A stretch of DNA of 64,000 nt from the NCBI RefSeq assembly GCF_001282945.1, contig NZ_CDMG01000009.1, positions 17,071 through 81,070 of the forward strand, in the 5' to 3' direction. Position numbers and translations under genes: made by a program. This document shows positions 17,477 through 25,679 of this stretch, piece by piece; positions within the stretch are counted from its first letter, which is position 1, and each line of letters begins with the position of its first letter. The notes beneath the pieces were generated by a model that worked only from the letters and a program-made list of their open reading frames with translations, searched no databases and was not told the DNA's origin. The DNA comes from Helicobacter ailurogastricus (lineage in GTDB: Bacteria; Campylobacterota; Campylobacteria; Campylobacterales; Helicobacteraceae).

Positions 17477-17651
17477 TTAAGCGGTGTGGCATTTTGGCAT
17501 TTCTAAAGGCCGCAAACCAAAACCTAATTTTTTTAGAAGTCTTGCAAATGCCATGCCGCTATCCTCTAAAACAGCTCTAAGCATAACTTAAGCGCACTTG
17601 ATCGGAGTCTAAGAACTCGGCTACACTAAAGGGTTTAAAGGTTACGGGCAT
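17477..17651 (-). pseudogene. Remnant of HigA-type antitoxin (COG3636-like)
   Basis: The frame starts MPVTFKPFSVAEFLDSDQV, which fits the opening of the 'addiction module antidote' family that pairs with Gp49/HigB toxins. It stops after 24 residues. A second piece in another frame (SGMAFARLLKKLGFGLRPL) matches the C-terminal part of the same family, where a Phe-Ala-x-x-Leu-Lys pattern precedes a Leu-Gly-Leu-Arg-Leu strand. The central helix-turn-helix is missing. It lies directly downstream of the toxin remnant, the usual toxin-first order. Confidence 0.6.
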
Positions 17652-17671
17652 GGACAATCCTTCAAGATTTT

Positions 17672-17960
17672 TTATGCCTTAATTATATCCTTTTATCGCG
17701 TGCTTTTGTCGCCTTAAGCGCGCCACTGCACGGCGCGCCACAACAAAATCACCAACACCTCGCCCCGTTTAGCCACATACAGGCGGTAGCCTGCACCCGT
17801 GTGGATACGCATCTCAAAGATTTGACCCGCAATGTGCTTATGATCGCCAAAGTGTCCGCTATTTTTAAGTTCTGTATGTGGCGCGTGATCGCACTTTTCC
17901 GTTTAAATCTTTGAGATTTTTCAACCACTTTTCAAATTCACTTAATGTCTGTATTTTCAT
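17672..17960 (-). pseudogene. Remnant of HigB/Gp49-type RelE-ParE superfamily toxin
   Basis: Reading through frameshifts gives LSEFEKWLKNLKDLNGK, then ITRHIQNL, then SGHFGDHKHIAGQIFEMRI followed by GAGYRLYVAKRGEVLVILL, then GDKSTR-stop-KDIIKA. This is the order of the phage Gp49/HigB-like family (x-F-x-x-W-L, G-x-x-G-D-x-K, E-M-R-I, G-x-G-Y-R-x-Y, G-D-K-S). At least three frame changes and one stop show it is dead. A toxin-antitoxin pair is typical plasmid cargo and fits the Rep remnant nearby. Confidence 0.7.
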
Positions 17961-18678
17961 ACCCTATTTTAGCGCACAAACCCCACGTTTTAGGCTTCAA
18001 GACCCATAAATGGGCAACATCCTAACTAAGGCAGTACATTGACAAAACTCAGCAAACAGGTAAAAGCGATATTCAAACGGAACGATGGTATATGGGTTTA
18101 AATAAGGCACAAGCACCCTAAAAACAGGTGTGTTTGAAGTTATTGGTGTTGGGCGCGATTTATCTTGGTAGCCACATCCAAGTTACTCTAAATCTTTATC
18201 TTTGCTATCCATGATTTTTATATATTCCACGTAGTTTAAATGGCAAAGGAGTCTTAGGTGCAAGCCCAGATAAGTTTTTTGGATTCTGTGGGATAGATAC
18301 CCCGTTACATTGCCCGGAATGCCTAAGCACATATCTTTCTAAGGTGTAGCCGCAAGATAAGTGAAACTTCTAAACAGTAATAAGGACTGCTAGTATTAGC
18401 GTAATGGTTAAAACCTTCATAAATCCCACGGCAACTCCCAACCACAAAACCATAGTTTTTTTTTTGAACTCCCAACCCCTAAACTTGCACTCTACGACCC
18501 TTTAAAAGCGCTTTAAACGCTATATTTGATTTATTGTTTCTCTTCATCTTACTCTCCAAAAATATAATTGCCCTAAATCAATCAGTTTTTCACTCTCTCT
18601 TCAAAGGCATGATTATCCCATAATCATAGATACTTCAAGACTAAAGACTAAAAAATCTAATCCTCACTTCAAAGCCCT
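17961..18678. other. Non-coding mobile-element debris
   Basis: I find no gene in these 700 bases. The composition becomes clearly AT-rich toward 18450-18660. The part at about 18360-18450 (with GGACTGCTAGTATTAGCGTA and CATAAATCCCACGGC) reminds me of the region after tnpB in Helicobacter IS605-type elements, where the guide RNA and right end lie. No transposase reading frame survives next to it. A run of ten T lies near 18456-18465. Confidence 0.4.
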
Positions 18679-18710
18679 CTCTTGGGGGTTTGGGGGCTTG
18701 CCCCCAAGAG
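18679..18710. repeat. Perfect hairpin at the truncated rep gene
   Basis: CTCTTGGGGG at 18679-18688 and CCCCCAAGAG at 18701-18710 form a perfect ten-base-pair stem with a 12-base loop. It overlaps the point where the Rep reading frame becomes recognisable, so it may mark the junction where the N-terminal part of the gene was lost, or be a terminator of whatever lay upstream. Confidence 0.5.
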
Positions 18711-19465
18711 CAATAGAGTACTATAATTATCTCCATGGCAACTTCACTTCTTTTGAACTCTTGGAGTTTCAAAACATTAGCGGTAAATACGCCAAGACTC
18801 TTTATAGGCTACTCAAGCAATGGAAAAGCACAGGCGTGCCCCCTGAAATGGAGTGGGGGGAGTTTAGGGAGTTGATGGGAATACCGCCAAAAACTCTTTT
18901 TGAAAACATAGAACGCCTTATCCTCAAACCCGCCCTTAAAGAACTCCACAAGCTCCCACACTTTGAGAACCTATGCTATGAAAAGATAAAGACCAAAGGC
19001 ATGGGCAACCGCATCACCCATACCCATATCCAATTCTATTTTCAACCCATTACTAAAACCAGCAAGGACAGAGAACGAGCTAAAAGAGATTTAAGAACCA
19101 TTGCGTGGAAAATTAGAAGTGAAAAGGCGGTTAAACAACTCAAACGCTCTATGGAGCAAGCAAAACAAACCAAGCTAGACAATGAAATGCTAGAAGTCAT
19201 AGATATGGCCTTTTACAAACCCCAAGACCCCAACATTGTTCTTGTGGTTGATGGCATACAGCCTGCCAAAGATGGCTATGAAATTTTAGTGAAATACTAC
19301 AGTAACAATGGTGTACCTGCTGTCCTTAAGATTAAAGACATTTACTTTATAGAGAACGGACACATTAGAGTAGATGTCCAAGACATAGACAAGCCCCATA
19401 AGATTTTAAACCCTTTTATCTTTGATGATGTCAAACACTTTAACCTCCTCTTTCTTGCCCCTTAA
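18698..19465 (+). pseudogene. Truncated Rep_3-family plasmid replication initiator
   Basis: The 255-residue frame opens at a TTG that is not a credible start. It contains FELLEFQNISGKYAKTLYRL and LLKQWKSTG, then FRELMGIPPKTLFENIERL and LKPALKELHKL. These are the second half of the first winged helix and the whole second winged helix of Rep_3 initiators, as in small Helicobacter plasmids. About 100 N-terminal residues present in complete relatives are missing. The C-terminal 120 residues are intact in frame. No iterons are visible around it. It marks this locus as once part of a plasmid. Confidence 0.75.
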
Positions 19466-19561
19466 AAGGCTGTAAAAATCTACTAAATCGTTCTAAATTT
19501 TCGGTCTTTGGCTGACTAAGCCCTTTATGCGCTTTTTTCTGTAAAATACCCCTTTTATCAA

Positions 19562-20590
19562 GTGCAAGGATGGCTTTTGGATTTACAAGCACGGCGTTTA
19601 AGGGCGTTTAAGGCGAATAAACGGGCGTTTTGGGCGTTGGTTGTCTTTGTGGTGTTGTTTGTGTTGTCCTTGGGGGCTGAACTTTGGGTGAATGACAAGC
19701 CCCTTTTTATTTACAAAGACCATAAAGCCTACTTCCCCATTTTTAAGGATTACCCCGAAACCGCCTTTGGGGGGGATTTTTACACCAGTGCGGACTACAC
19801 CGACCCCTATGTCAAAAACCACCTGCTGAAAAACGCCTTTGTGATTTGGCCCTTAATCCCCTACTCTTACGACACCATCATTATGGATTTAAAAACCCCA
19901 GCCCCCACCCCCCCAAGCCTAAAGCACTGGCTAGGCACGGACGATCAAGCCCGCGATGTGCTCGCACGCCTCGTCTATGGCTACCGCATTTCTATTTTAT
20001 TTGGGCTAATCTTAAGCGTGTTTAGCGTGGGGCTTGGCGTGGCAATTGGTGCGCTTCAGGGCTATTATGGCGGGCTCATTGATCTTCTTGGCCAGCGCTT
20101 TTTAGAGATTTGGAGCGCCATCCCCATGCTCTTTTTACTCATTATCTTGTCTAACTTATTCACGCCTAATTTTTGGTGGCTTTTAGGGCTGGTGCTGGCG
20201 TTTTCTTGGATGGGGTTAGCGCAGGTGGTTAGGACCGAGTTTTTAAGGGGACGCAACATGGACTATGTCAAGGCTTCTTATGCCCTAGGCGTGAGCGATG
20301 CGCGGGTGATTTTTTACCACATTTTGCCAAACGCCCTAGTCGCCACGATCACCTATTTACCCTTTGTGATGGCGGGCAGCATCGGGACTTTGGTAAGCCT
20401 TGATTTTCTAGGCTTTGGCATGCCTGTTGGCAGTGCAAGCCTAGGCGAGCTGTTAAACCAAGGCAAGAACAATCTTTACGCCCCCCATTTAGCGTTGGTG
20501 GGCTTTTTTGCCACCGCACTATTGCTTTCTATCTTAGTCTTTATCGGGGAGGGGGTGCGCGATGCCTTCAGCGCCACAAGTGTTAAATAA
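19562..20590 (+). CDS. yejE: Peptide ABC transporter permease, YejE type
   Basis: The protein is a 342-residue inner-membrane permease. After a first membrane segment (WALVVFVVLFVLSLGAEL) comes a long periplasmic part with the YejE-specific NDKPLFIYKDHKAYFPIFKD pattern and GGDFYTSADYTDPYVK. The binding-protein-dependent permease domain then begins LGTDDQARDVLARLVYGYRI, including the EAA loop (YALGVSDARVIFYHILPNA). YejE works with YejB, YejA and the fused ATPase YejF to import oligopeptides (microcin C in E. coli). I give the GTG at 19562; a TTG at 19577 with AAGGA six bases upstream is an alternative. It overlaps yejF by 29 bases. YejA and YejB are not in the window. The plasmid remnant ends less than 100 bases upstream. 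Confidence 0.9.
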   Translation: MQGWLLDLQARRLRAFKANKRAFWALVVFVVLFVLSLGAELWVNDKPLFIYKDHKAYFPIFKDYPETAFGGDFYTSADYTDPYVKNHLLKNAFVIWPLIPYSYDTIIMDLKTPAPTPPSLKHWLGTDDQARDVLARLVYGYRISILFGLILSVFSVGLGVAIGALQGYYGGLIDLLGQRFLEIWSAIPMLFLLIILSNLFTPNFWWLLGLVLAFSWMGLAQVVRTEFLRGRNMDYVKASYALGVSDARVIFYHILPNALVATITYLPFVMAGSIGTLVSLDFLGFGMPVGSASLGELLNQGKNNLYAPHLALVGFFATALLLSILVFIGEGVRDAFSATSVK

Positions 20591-22127
20591 CCCCTTGCTC
20601 CGTCTTGAAAATCTAAACGCCCGCGTGGGGACGGATTTTTTACTCAAAGATTTAAATTTAGTCGTGGAAGTGGGCCAGAGGGTGGCACTAGTTGGCGAGA
20701 GCGGGAGTGGGAAGAGCTCGCTAGCCAGTCTTATTTTGCGCTTAAGCGGGCACATCCAGCCCATAAACGGGCGCATTGTCTTTAAGGGGCAGGATTTATT
20801 GCGCCTAAGCGATAGGGCGATGCGTGCTCTAAGGGGGCAACACATCGGCTACATTGCCCAAGAGCCCTTAAGCGCCCTAAATCCTTTGCATAAAATCCAA
20901 AAGCAGATTTTAGAGGCTTTGTATTTGCACGCCAAACCCAGCAAACAAGAGGCGCAAGAACGCTTAGAGGCCGTAATGACGCAAGTGGGCTTGAGTATGG
21001 ATTTGTGCCAAAGGTATCCTTATGAGCTCAGTGGCGGGCAGAACCAACGAGCGGCACTAGCGATGGCTTTAATCAACCGCCCCAAGCTTTTAATTTGCGA
21101 TGAGCCCACCACCGCCCTAGATGCACAGGTGCAATTACAGATTTTAGAATTGCTAAAAACTTTAAGCACACAACACCAAATGGCGCTGTTATTCATCAGC
21201 CACGATTTGGGGGCGGTGGGCCTGCTTGCCGATTCTGTCTATGTCTTGCAAAAGGGGCAAATTTGCGAGCACAACGCCACAAAAGAGCTCTTTAACGCTC
21301 CCAAGCACCCTTACAGCCAAATGCTCTTACAGGCTAGGCAGTTGCAAAAAAAGCGCACGCCCGCCCTAGATCAGCCCACTTTAAGCGTCCAAGATTTTAG
21401 CGTGTTTTACACCAAGTCCAAATTCTTTAAAAAAGACATTTTTGAGGCGATTAGGGGCGTGGATTTTGATTTACGCAAACAAGAGACGCTAGGCATTATT
21501 GGGCAGAGTGGGAGCGGGAAGAGCTCTTTGGCTTTGGGCTTGTTGAAATTAGCCCAAAGCACGGGCACACAGGTTTTAATGGGCCAAAGTGTGGGGGGTT
21601 TGAAGCGGCAAAGCTTTAAGCCTTATAGAAAATCCTTACAAATGGTCTTCCAAAACCCCTTTGCGTCGCTCAATCCCCGCTGGAGCGTGCAAGAGATTTT
21701 ATTAGAGGCGTTTGTGGGCGCAGGGCTTAAGAGGGACAGCGCACAAGCCAAAGAGAGTCTAGAGGCGGTGGGGCTAGAGGCAAAGCATTTGCATTACTAC
21801 CCCTTTGAGCTCAGTGGCGGGCAGCGCCAAAGGGTCGCCATTGCAAGGGCGATTCTCACCCGCCCGCAAGTGGTGGTGATGGACGAGCCCACTTCGGCAT
21901 TAGATAAGAGCCTACAAAAGGTCGTGCTTGCCCTGCTTTTAGAGTTGCAAGAAAAGTTGCAATTAAGCTATGTGTTCATCAGCCACGATTTAGATGTCAT
22001 TGAGTGCATGTGTGATCGCGTCTTGGTCGTGCATAAGGGGGCGGTGGTGGAGAGCGGACGAGTAGATGAGGTCTTTAGCGCCCCCAAGCACCCTTACACC
22101 AAAGAGCTTTTAGAAACAAGGTTATAA
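20562..22127 (+). CDS. yejF: Peptide ABC transporter ATPase with two fused domains, YejF type
   Basis: The 521-residue protein contains two complete ABC ATPase domains. The first has Walker A GESGSGKSS, signature LSGGQNQRAA and Walker B LLICDEPTTALDAQ. The second has GQSGSGKSS, LSGGQRQRVAIAR and VVVMDEPTSALDK. Each domain is followed by the C-terminal KHPYxxxLL motif of the oligopeptide-transporter group. This fusion is typical of YejF and differs from the separate DppD/DppF pair. It energises the YejE permease, with which it overlaps. A terminator hairpin follows at 22151. Confidence 0.92.
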   Translation: MPSAPQVLNNPLLRLENLNARVGTDFLLKDLNLVVEVGQRVALVGESGSGKSSLASLILRLSGHIQPINGRIVFKGQDLLRLSDRAMRALRGQHIGYIAQEPLSALNPLHKIQKQILEALYLHAKPSKQEAQERLEAVMTQVGLSMDLCQRYPYELSGGQNQRAALAMALINRPKLLICDEPTTALDAQVQLQILELLKTLSTQHQMALLFISHDLGAVGLLADSVYVLQKGQICEHNATKELFNAPKHPYSQMLLQARQLQKKRTPALDQPTLSVQDFSVFYTKSKFFKKDIFEAIRGVDFDLRKQETLGIIGQSGSGKSSLALGLLKLAQSTGTQVLMGQSVGGLKRQSFKPYRKSLQMVFQNPFASLNPRWSVQEILLEAFVGAGLKRDSAQAKESLEAVGLEAKHLHYYPFELSGGQRQRVAIARAILTRPQVVVMDEPTSALDKSLQKVVLALLLELQEKLQLSYVFISHDLDVIECMCDRVLVVHKGAVVESGRVDEVFSAPKHPYTKELLETRL

Positions 22128-22150
22128 AGCCCGTTTAAATGGCGTTTAAA

Positions 22151-22170
22151 GCCCCTTTGTGGGGCGTTTT
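22151..22170 (+). terminator. Rho-independent terminator after yejF
   Basis: GCCCC-TTTGT-GGGGC followed by GTTTT forms a short GC stem with a U tract, 24 bases after the yejF stop. Confidence 0.65.
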
Positions 22171-22179
22171 AGGCGGTGC

Positions 22180-22208
22180 TTGACTTATTCGTTAAATCTT
22201 GCTAAGAT
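22180..22208 (+). promoter_or_regulatory. Sigma-70 promoter of the tRNA-Gly transcript
   Basis: TTGACT at 22180-22185 and TAAGAT at 22203-22208 are separated by exactly 17 bases, with TGC directly before the -10 box. Transcription would start a few bases before the mature tRNA at 22221. The lipoprotein gene and perhaps the following tRNAs are read from it. Confidence 0.75.
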
Positions 22209-22220
22209 CGTGGTTTTTAT

Positions 22221-22295
22221 GCGGGAATAGCTCAGTGGTAGAGCACGACCTTGCCAAGGTCGGGGCCGCGGGTTCGATCCCCGTTTCCCGCTCCA
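22221..22295 (+). tRNA. tRNA-Gly (anticodon GCC)
   Basis: GCGGGAA pairs with TTCCCGC across the acceptor stem. The anticodon loop reads TTGCCAA, the T arm contains GGTTCGATCC and CCA is encoded. It heads a row of four tRNA genes interrupted by a lipoprotein gene. Confidence 0.97.
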
Positions 22296-22321
22296 TTTTC
22301 AAAAAAACACAAAGGACTCTA

Positions 22322-22639
22322 ATGTTGCGCTTTGCTAAGGTTGCTAGTGTGTGTGTGTGTGTGTGTGTGGGCGTTTTAGTTAGCGGTTGCGCTTCTTCAA
22401 TACCCAACGGAGGGCTTTACACAGGGGTGCAAGTCCCTGTTTCGGGTAATGGTGAAGCCGGTTCAAAAACCGGCACCGCAAGTTGCACGAGCATCATTGG
22501 CTTGATTGCCATCGGCGATTGTTCTGTAGCCACAGCAGCAAGAGCCGGGGGCATTAGCAACATTAAGTCTGTAGATAGAAAAGTTGTGAATTACTTGGGT
22601 CTCTATGGTAAATACACAACGATTGTTAGAGGAGATTAG
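22322..22639 (+). CDS. TRL-like family lipoprotein with a GT-repeat signal peptide
   Basis: The 105-residue protein has a lipoprotein signal peptide with lipobox LVSGC and then a small Gly/Ser-rich mature part ([36 protein letters not shown]). This matches the TRL-like family, small lipoproteins often coded between tRNA genes, as here between tRNA-Gly and tRNA-Leu. The start at 22322 is chosen because the signal peptide begins there ([17 protein letters not shown]). The Val-Cys alternation is coded by eleven GT copies, so gain or loss of a unit shifts the frame before the lipobox. The function is unknown and the product would be membrane-anchored in the envelope. Confidence 0.8.
   Translation: MLRFAKVASVCVCVCVGVLVSGCASSIPNGGLYTGVQVPVSGNGEAGSKTGTASCTSIIGLIAIGDCSVATAARAGGISNIKSVDRKVVNYLGLYGKYTTIVRGD
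22347..22368 (+). repeat. Dinucleotide repeat (GT)11 inside a signal peptide
   Basis: Eleven uninterrupted GT units lie in codons 9-16 of the TRL-like lipoprotein gene. Tracts of this kind slip during replication and switch genes on and off in Helicobacter. In the present length the frame is open. Confidence 0.85.
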
Positions 22640-22696
22640 CCGTAGGCTGATCTTAGGCTAACCTAATGTTTCCCCCTAGGCTAAAGTCTAGGGCAT

Positions 22697-22783
22697 GCCC
22701 AGGTGGTGGAATAGGTAGACACAAGGGACTTAAAATCCCTCGGTAGCAATACCGTGCCGGTTCAAGTCCGGCTTTGGGCACCA
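22697..22783 (+). tRNA. tRNA-Leu (anticodon TAA)
   Basis: The 87-base class II tRNA has a long variable arm (CGGTAGCAATACCG). GCCCA pairs with TGGGC in the acceptor stem, the anticodon loop reads CTTAAAA, and CCA is encoded. Confidence 0.96.
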
Positions 22784-22785
22784 GC

Positions 22786-22860
22786 GGCGACGTAGCCAAG
22801 TGGTAAGGCATGGGTCTGCAAAACCTTGATTCCCCGGTTCAAATCCGGGCGTCGCCTCCA
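22786..22860 (+). tRNA. tRNA-Cys (anticodon GCA)
   Basis: GGCGACG pairs with CGTCGCC. The anticodon loop contains CTGCAAA, the T arm has GGTTCAAATCC, and CCA is encoded. It lies two bases after tRNA-Leu. Confidence 0.96.
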
Positions 22861-22891
22861 GATTTGTTTTTGCTTAACTTTTCTGCACTAA

Positions 22892-22979
22892 CGGGAGATG
22901 GCTGAGTGGTTGAAAGCGGCGGTCTTGAAAACCGTTGAGGGTCACACCTCCGGGGGTTCGAATCCCTCTCTCCCGGCCA
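22892..22979 (+). tRNA. tRNA-Ser (anticodon TGA)
   Basis: CGGGAGA pairs with TCTCCCG. The anticodon loop reads CTTGAAA, a long variable arm follows, and GCCA ends the gene. It is 88 bases long, class II. Confidence 0.95.
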
Positions 22980-22998
22980 CTCTTACCGGTAGGATTTT

Positions 22999-24495
22999 AT
23001 GGGTCATTCTGTTTATAGTCTAGCCGTCCCCTTTCTTGTCATTTTTATGGTCATTTTCACCAAGCGCGTTGCCCTTTCGCTCTTTAGCGGGATTGTTCTA
23101 GGTGGGCTTTTAATCACCGATGGGCGTTTAGGCTCACTTGTTACCTACATTTATTCTAAAATCAGTGCTGTCTTTTACACCCAAAGCCCTAGCGGATTTA
23201 GCCCAAACCTCAGCAGCCTCTGCGTCTTTGGCTTTTTAATCACGCTAGGGGTGCTAAGCCAAGTGATCGCCAGCTCAGGGGCGATCAATTCCTTCGTGCA
23301 TTGGGCAAAAAACTATGTCAAAAGCCCGCGCCAAGCCGAGGGCGTGGCCCTCTTTGCCGGGCTGGTGATTTTTATTGACGATTACTTTAACGCCCTCATT
23401 GTGGGGCAAATCAGCCGCTCGCTAAGTGATATGCATAAATCCAGCCGCGAGAGATTGGCCTATATCATCGACTCCACCTCTGCGCCCGTGTGTTTGCTCA
23501 TGCCCATCTCTAGTTGGGGGGCTTACATTGTGGGGGTGATGCAAAATGAGGGCTCGCCCTTGTTGAAAGATAGCTTCGCTCTGCTTTTAGCCAGCATTGG
23601 CAGCAATTATTACGCGTGGTTTGCGCTTTTTGCGGTGTTCTTAGCCATTGTGTGGCAAATCAACTTGCCCGCCATGCAAAAATACCAAAATGTGGGTGTG
23701 CAGGACTTGCAAATGCCGACTAAAGAGGGCAAAAGCGCGCCCGTGTCCTTGCTTATTACCAGCATTGCAAGCTTGATTGTGAGCATCACCGCCTTAATGT
23801 TTTACACGGGCTACATCCACAGCCAAAGCAAAGAGATTTTAGACATTTTAAAGCACACCAACAGCGCGTTTTCGCTCTTTGTGGGCGGACTCTTTTCGCT
23901 AGCCCTTTGCGCCCTTTTAGCCCGCCCCTATTTGCCTAAAAACTCTTTTTTAAGCCTGTCTAAAAAGGGCTTTTTAAGCATGGCAGGGGCAATTTGGGTT
24001 TTGGTTTTAGCGTGGGCGATAGGCCCCATGATTAGGGACGACTTGCAAACGGGGGTGTATTTAGCAAGTCTATTGCAACACTTTGAGGGGGTGTTTTTAC
24101 TCGTTCCTTTACTGCTCTTTTTAATCTCTGGCTTCATTGCTTTTACCACCGGCACGAGTTGGGGGGCGTTTGCGATCATGTTGCCCATTGGCGCGGGGAT
24201 GGTGAGCGTGGTCGGGGGCGACATTGTCTTGGTGCTCTCAGCGATTTTATCTGGGGCAGTCTATGGAGATCACGCTAGCCCTATCTCAGACACCACGATT
24301 TTATCGGCCACGGGGGCGGGCTGCAGTGTGCAAAGCCACTTTTTAACCCAACTGCCTTATGCCACGCTCACCGCCTTTTGCGCCATGTGCGCCTTTTTGG
24401 TCGCCAGCCTGACCCTCTCTAAAGCCATGGGTTTTCTCTTTGGGCTAGGCTTGCTTGCAGGGCTATTTTACTTCTTAAAGACCTTCTTTAAATAA
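22999..24495 (+). CDS. NhaC-family Na+/H+ antiporter-like membrane protein
   Basis: The 498-residue protein has about twelve membrane segments. Its landmark motifs are LFAGLVIFIDDYFNALIVG, DSTSAPVCLLMPISSWGAY, the Gly-rich FIAFTTGTSWGAFAIMLPIG and GAVYGDHASPISDTTILSA. These are typical of the NhaC/YqkI group of Na+/H+ antiporters, in which the acidic and Ser/Thr positions of these loops line the ion path. It starts 20 bases after tRNA-Ser and may be read through from the tRNA transcript. The exchanged ion could also be another cation or an organic acid, since members vary. Confidence 0.85.
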   Translation: MGHSVYSLAVPFLVIFMVIFTKRVALSLFSGIVLGGLLITDGRLGSLVTYIYSKISAVFYTQSPSGFSPNLSSLCVFGFLITLGVLSQVIASSGAINSFVHWAKNYVKSPRQAEGVALFAGLVIFIDDYFNALIVGQISRSLSDMHKSSRERLAYIIDSTSAPVCLLMPISSWGAYIVGVMQNEGSPLLKDSFALLLASIGSNYYAWFALFAVFLAIVWQINLPAMQKYQNVGVQDLQMPTKEGKSAPVSLLITSIASLIVSITALMFYTGYIHSQSKEILDILKHTNSAFSLFVGGLFSLALCALLARPYLPKNSFLSLSKKGFLSMAGAIWVLVLAWAIGPMIRDDLQTGVYLASLLQHFEGVFLLVPLLLFLISGFIAFTTGTSWGAFAIMLPIGAGMVSVVGGDIVLVLSAILSGAVYGDHASPISDTTILSATGAGCSVQSHFLTQLPYATLTAFCAMCAFLVASLTLSKAMGFLFGLGLLAGLFYFLKTFFK

Positions 24496-24612
24496 CTTTT
24501 GGTAACACTTTTAGCCCTTTTTAGCGCGCCCACCTAAAGCATACTGAGCGTTAACCTTCATCCATTAAACTCGCCTTGTCTTAGCACTAAAACACCTAAA
24601 AAAGGAGAAACG

Positions 24613-25659
24613 ATGTCTAAGAAAATGAAAGCCGCGGTTGCTAAGGAGTTTGGCAAACCCCTTAGCGTGGAAGAAGTCGATGTCCCTAGTGTGAAAGAGG
24701 GCGAGGTTTTGGTGAAAATCCAGGCTTGTGGGGTGTGCCACACTGACCTACACGCCGTGGAGGGCGATTGGCCCATCAAGCCTAAATTGCCTTTAATCCC
24801 CGGGCATGAGGGTGTGGGCTATGTTGTGGAAGTGGGCAAGGGCGTGAAACACATTAAAGAAGGGGACGCGGTGGGCATCCCCTGGCTTTACAGCGCGTGT
24901 GGGCATTGCACCCATTGCATGAGCGGGTGGGAAACGCTGTGCCTCCATCAAGAAAACGGCGGGTATTCGGTGAATGGCGGGTATGCTGAATACGCCCTAG
25001 CCGATGCCAACTATGTCGGGGTGCTCAAAAAAGACACCAACTTTTTAAGCATCGCCCCCATTCTATGCGCTGGGGTCACGGTGTATAAAGGGCTTAAAAT
25101 GACAGACACCAAGCCCGGGCAATGGGTTACGATCACGGGCATTGGCGGTCTAGGGCATTTAGCCGTGCAATACGCAAAAGCGATGGGCTTGAATGTGGCC
25201 GCCGTGGATGTGTCTGATGAGAAGTTGGAGTTGGCTAAAGAGTGCGGGGCAAGTGTGGTTGCCAACGCTAAGGAACTGGGCGAACAAGGCACGATCGACA
25301 AAATCCTCAAAGAAACCGATGGAGGCACGCATGGGGTTTTGGTTACGGCCGTGCACCCTGTGGCCTTTAAGCAAGCTCTAGGCTTTGTGCGCCGGGGTGG
25401 CACCGTGGCGATGAATGGCTTGCCCCCGGGGGATTTCCCCGTGAATATTTTTGATCTCGTTTTAAATGGGATCACTCTACGGGGTTCTATTGTGGGGACG
25501 CGTTTGGATTTACAAGAGGCCATCCACTTTGCTGAAGAAAACAAAGTCAAAGCCCATGTAGCTCCCGCGAAGCTTGAAGACATCAACGCCATTTTTGAAC
25601 GCATGAAAAAAGGTGGCATCGATGGACGCATGGTGCTCGATTTTAGCCACGGACATTGA
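24613..25659 (+). CDS. adhP: Zinc-dependent alcohol dehydrogenase, AdhP type
   Basis: The 348-residue cytosolic enzyme oxidises short primary alcohols with NAD+ or runs in reverse. The catalytic zinc site is [14 protein letters not shown] together with PGHEGVG. The structural zinc site has four cysteines in the [15 protein letters not shown] context. The Rossmann motif is [14 protein letters not shown] and the N-terminal strand is typical of AdhP. AAAGGAG lies before the ATG. The downstream aldehyde dehydrogenase and DUF779 gene form an operon, so the pair can turn an alcohol into the acid or the reverse for fermentation or detoxification. Confidence 0.92.
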   Translation: MSKKMKAAVAKEFGKPLSVEEVDVPSVKEGEVLVKIQACGVCHTDLHAVEGDWPIKPKLPLIPGHEGVGYVVEVGKGVKHIKEGDAVGIPWLYSACGHCTHCMSGWETLCLHQENGGYSVNGGYAEYALADANYVGVLKKDTNFLSIAPILCAGVTVYKGLKMTDTKPGQWVTITGIGGLGHLAVQYAKAMGLNVAAVDVSDEKLELAKECGASVVANAKELGEQGTIDKILKETDGGTHGVLVTAVHPVAFKQALGFVRRGGTVAMNGLPPGDFPVNIFDLVLNGITLRGSIVGTRLDLQEAIHFAEENKVKAHVAPAKLEDINAIFERMKKGGIDGRMVLDFSHGH

Positions 25660-25679
25660 GGAAAAAATCAAGGAAAGAC

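Noticed and set aside
17961-18697. A plasmid origin with iterons before the Rep gene
   Set aside because: I could find no series of direct repeats, and the rep gene lacks its N-terminus, so a working origin is unlikely.
19562-22127. A dppBCDF operon cut in two by the insertion
   Set aside because: The permease and the double-ATPase fusion match YejE and YejF, not DppC/DppD/DppF, and the pair is complete in itself.
25011-25631. A 206-codon minus-strand frame opposite adhP
   Set aside because: It is a compositional shadow of the dehydrogenase gene, with no start signals and no recognisable domain.
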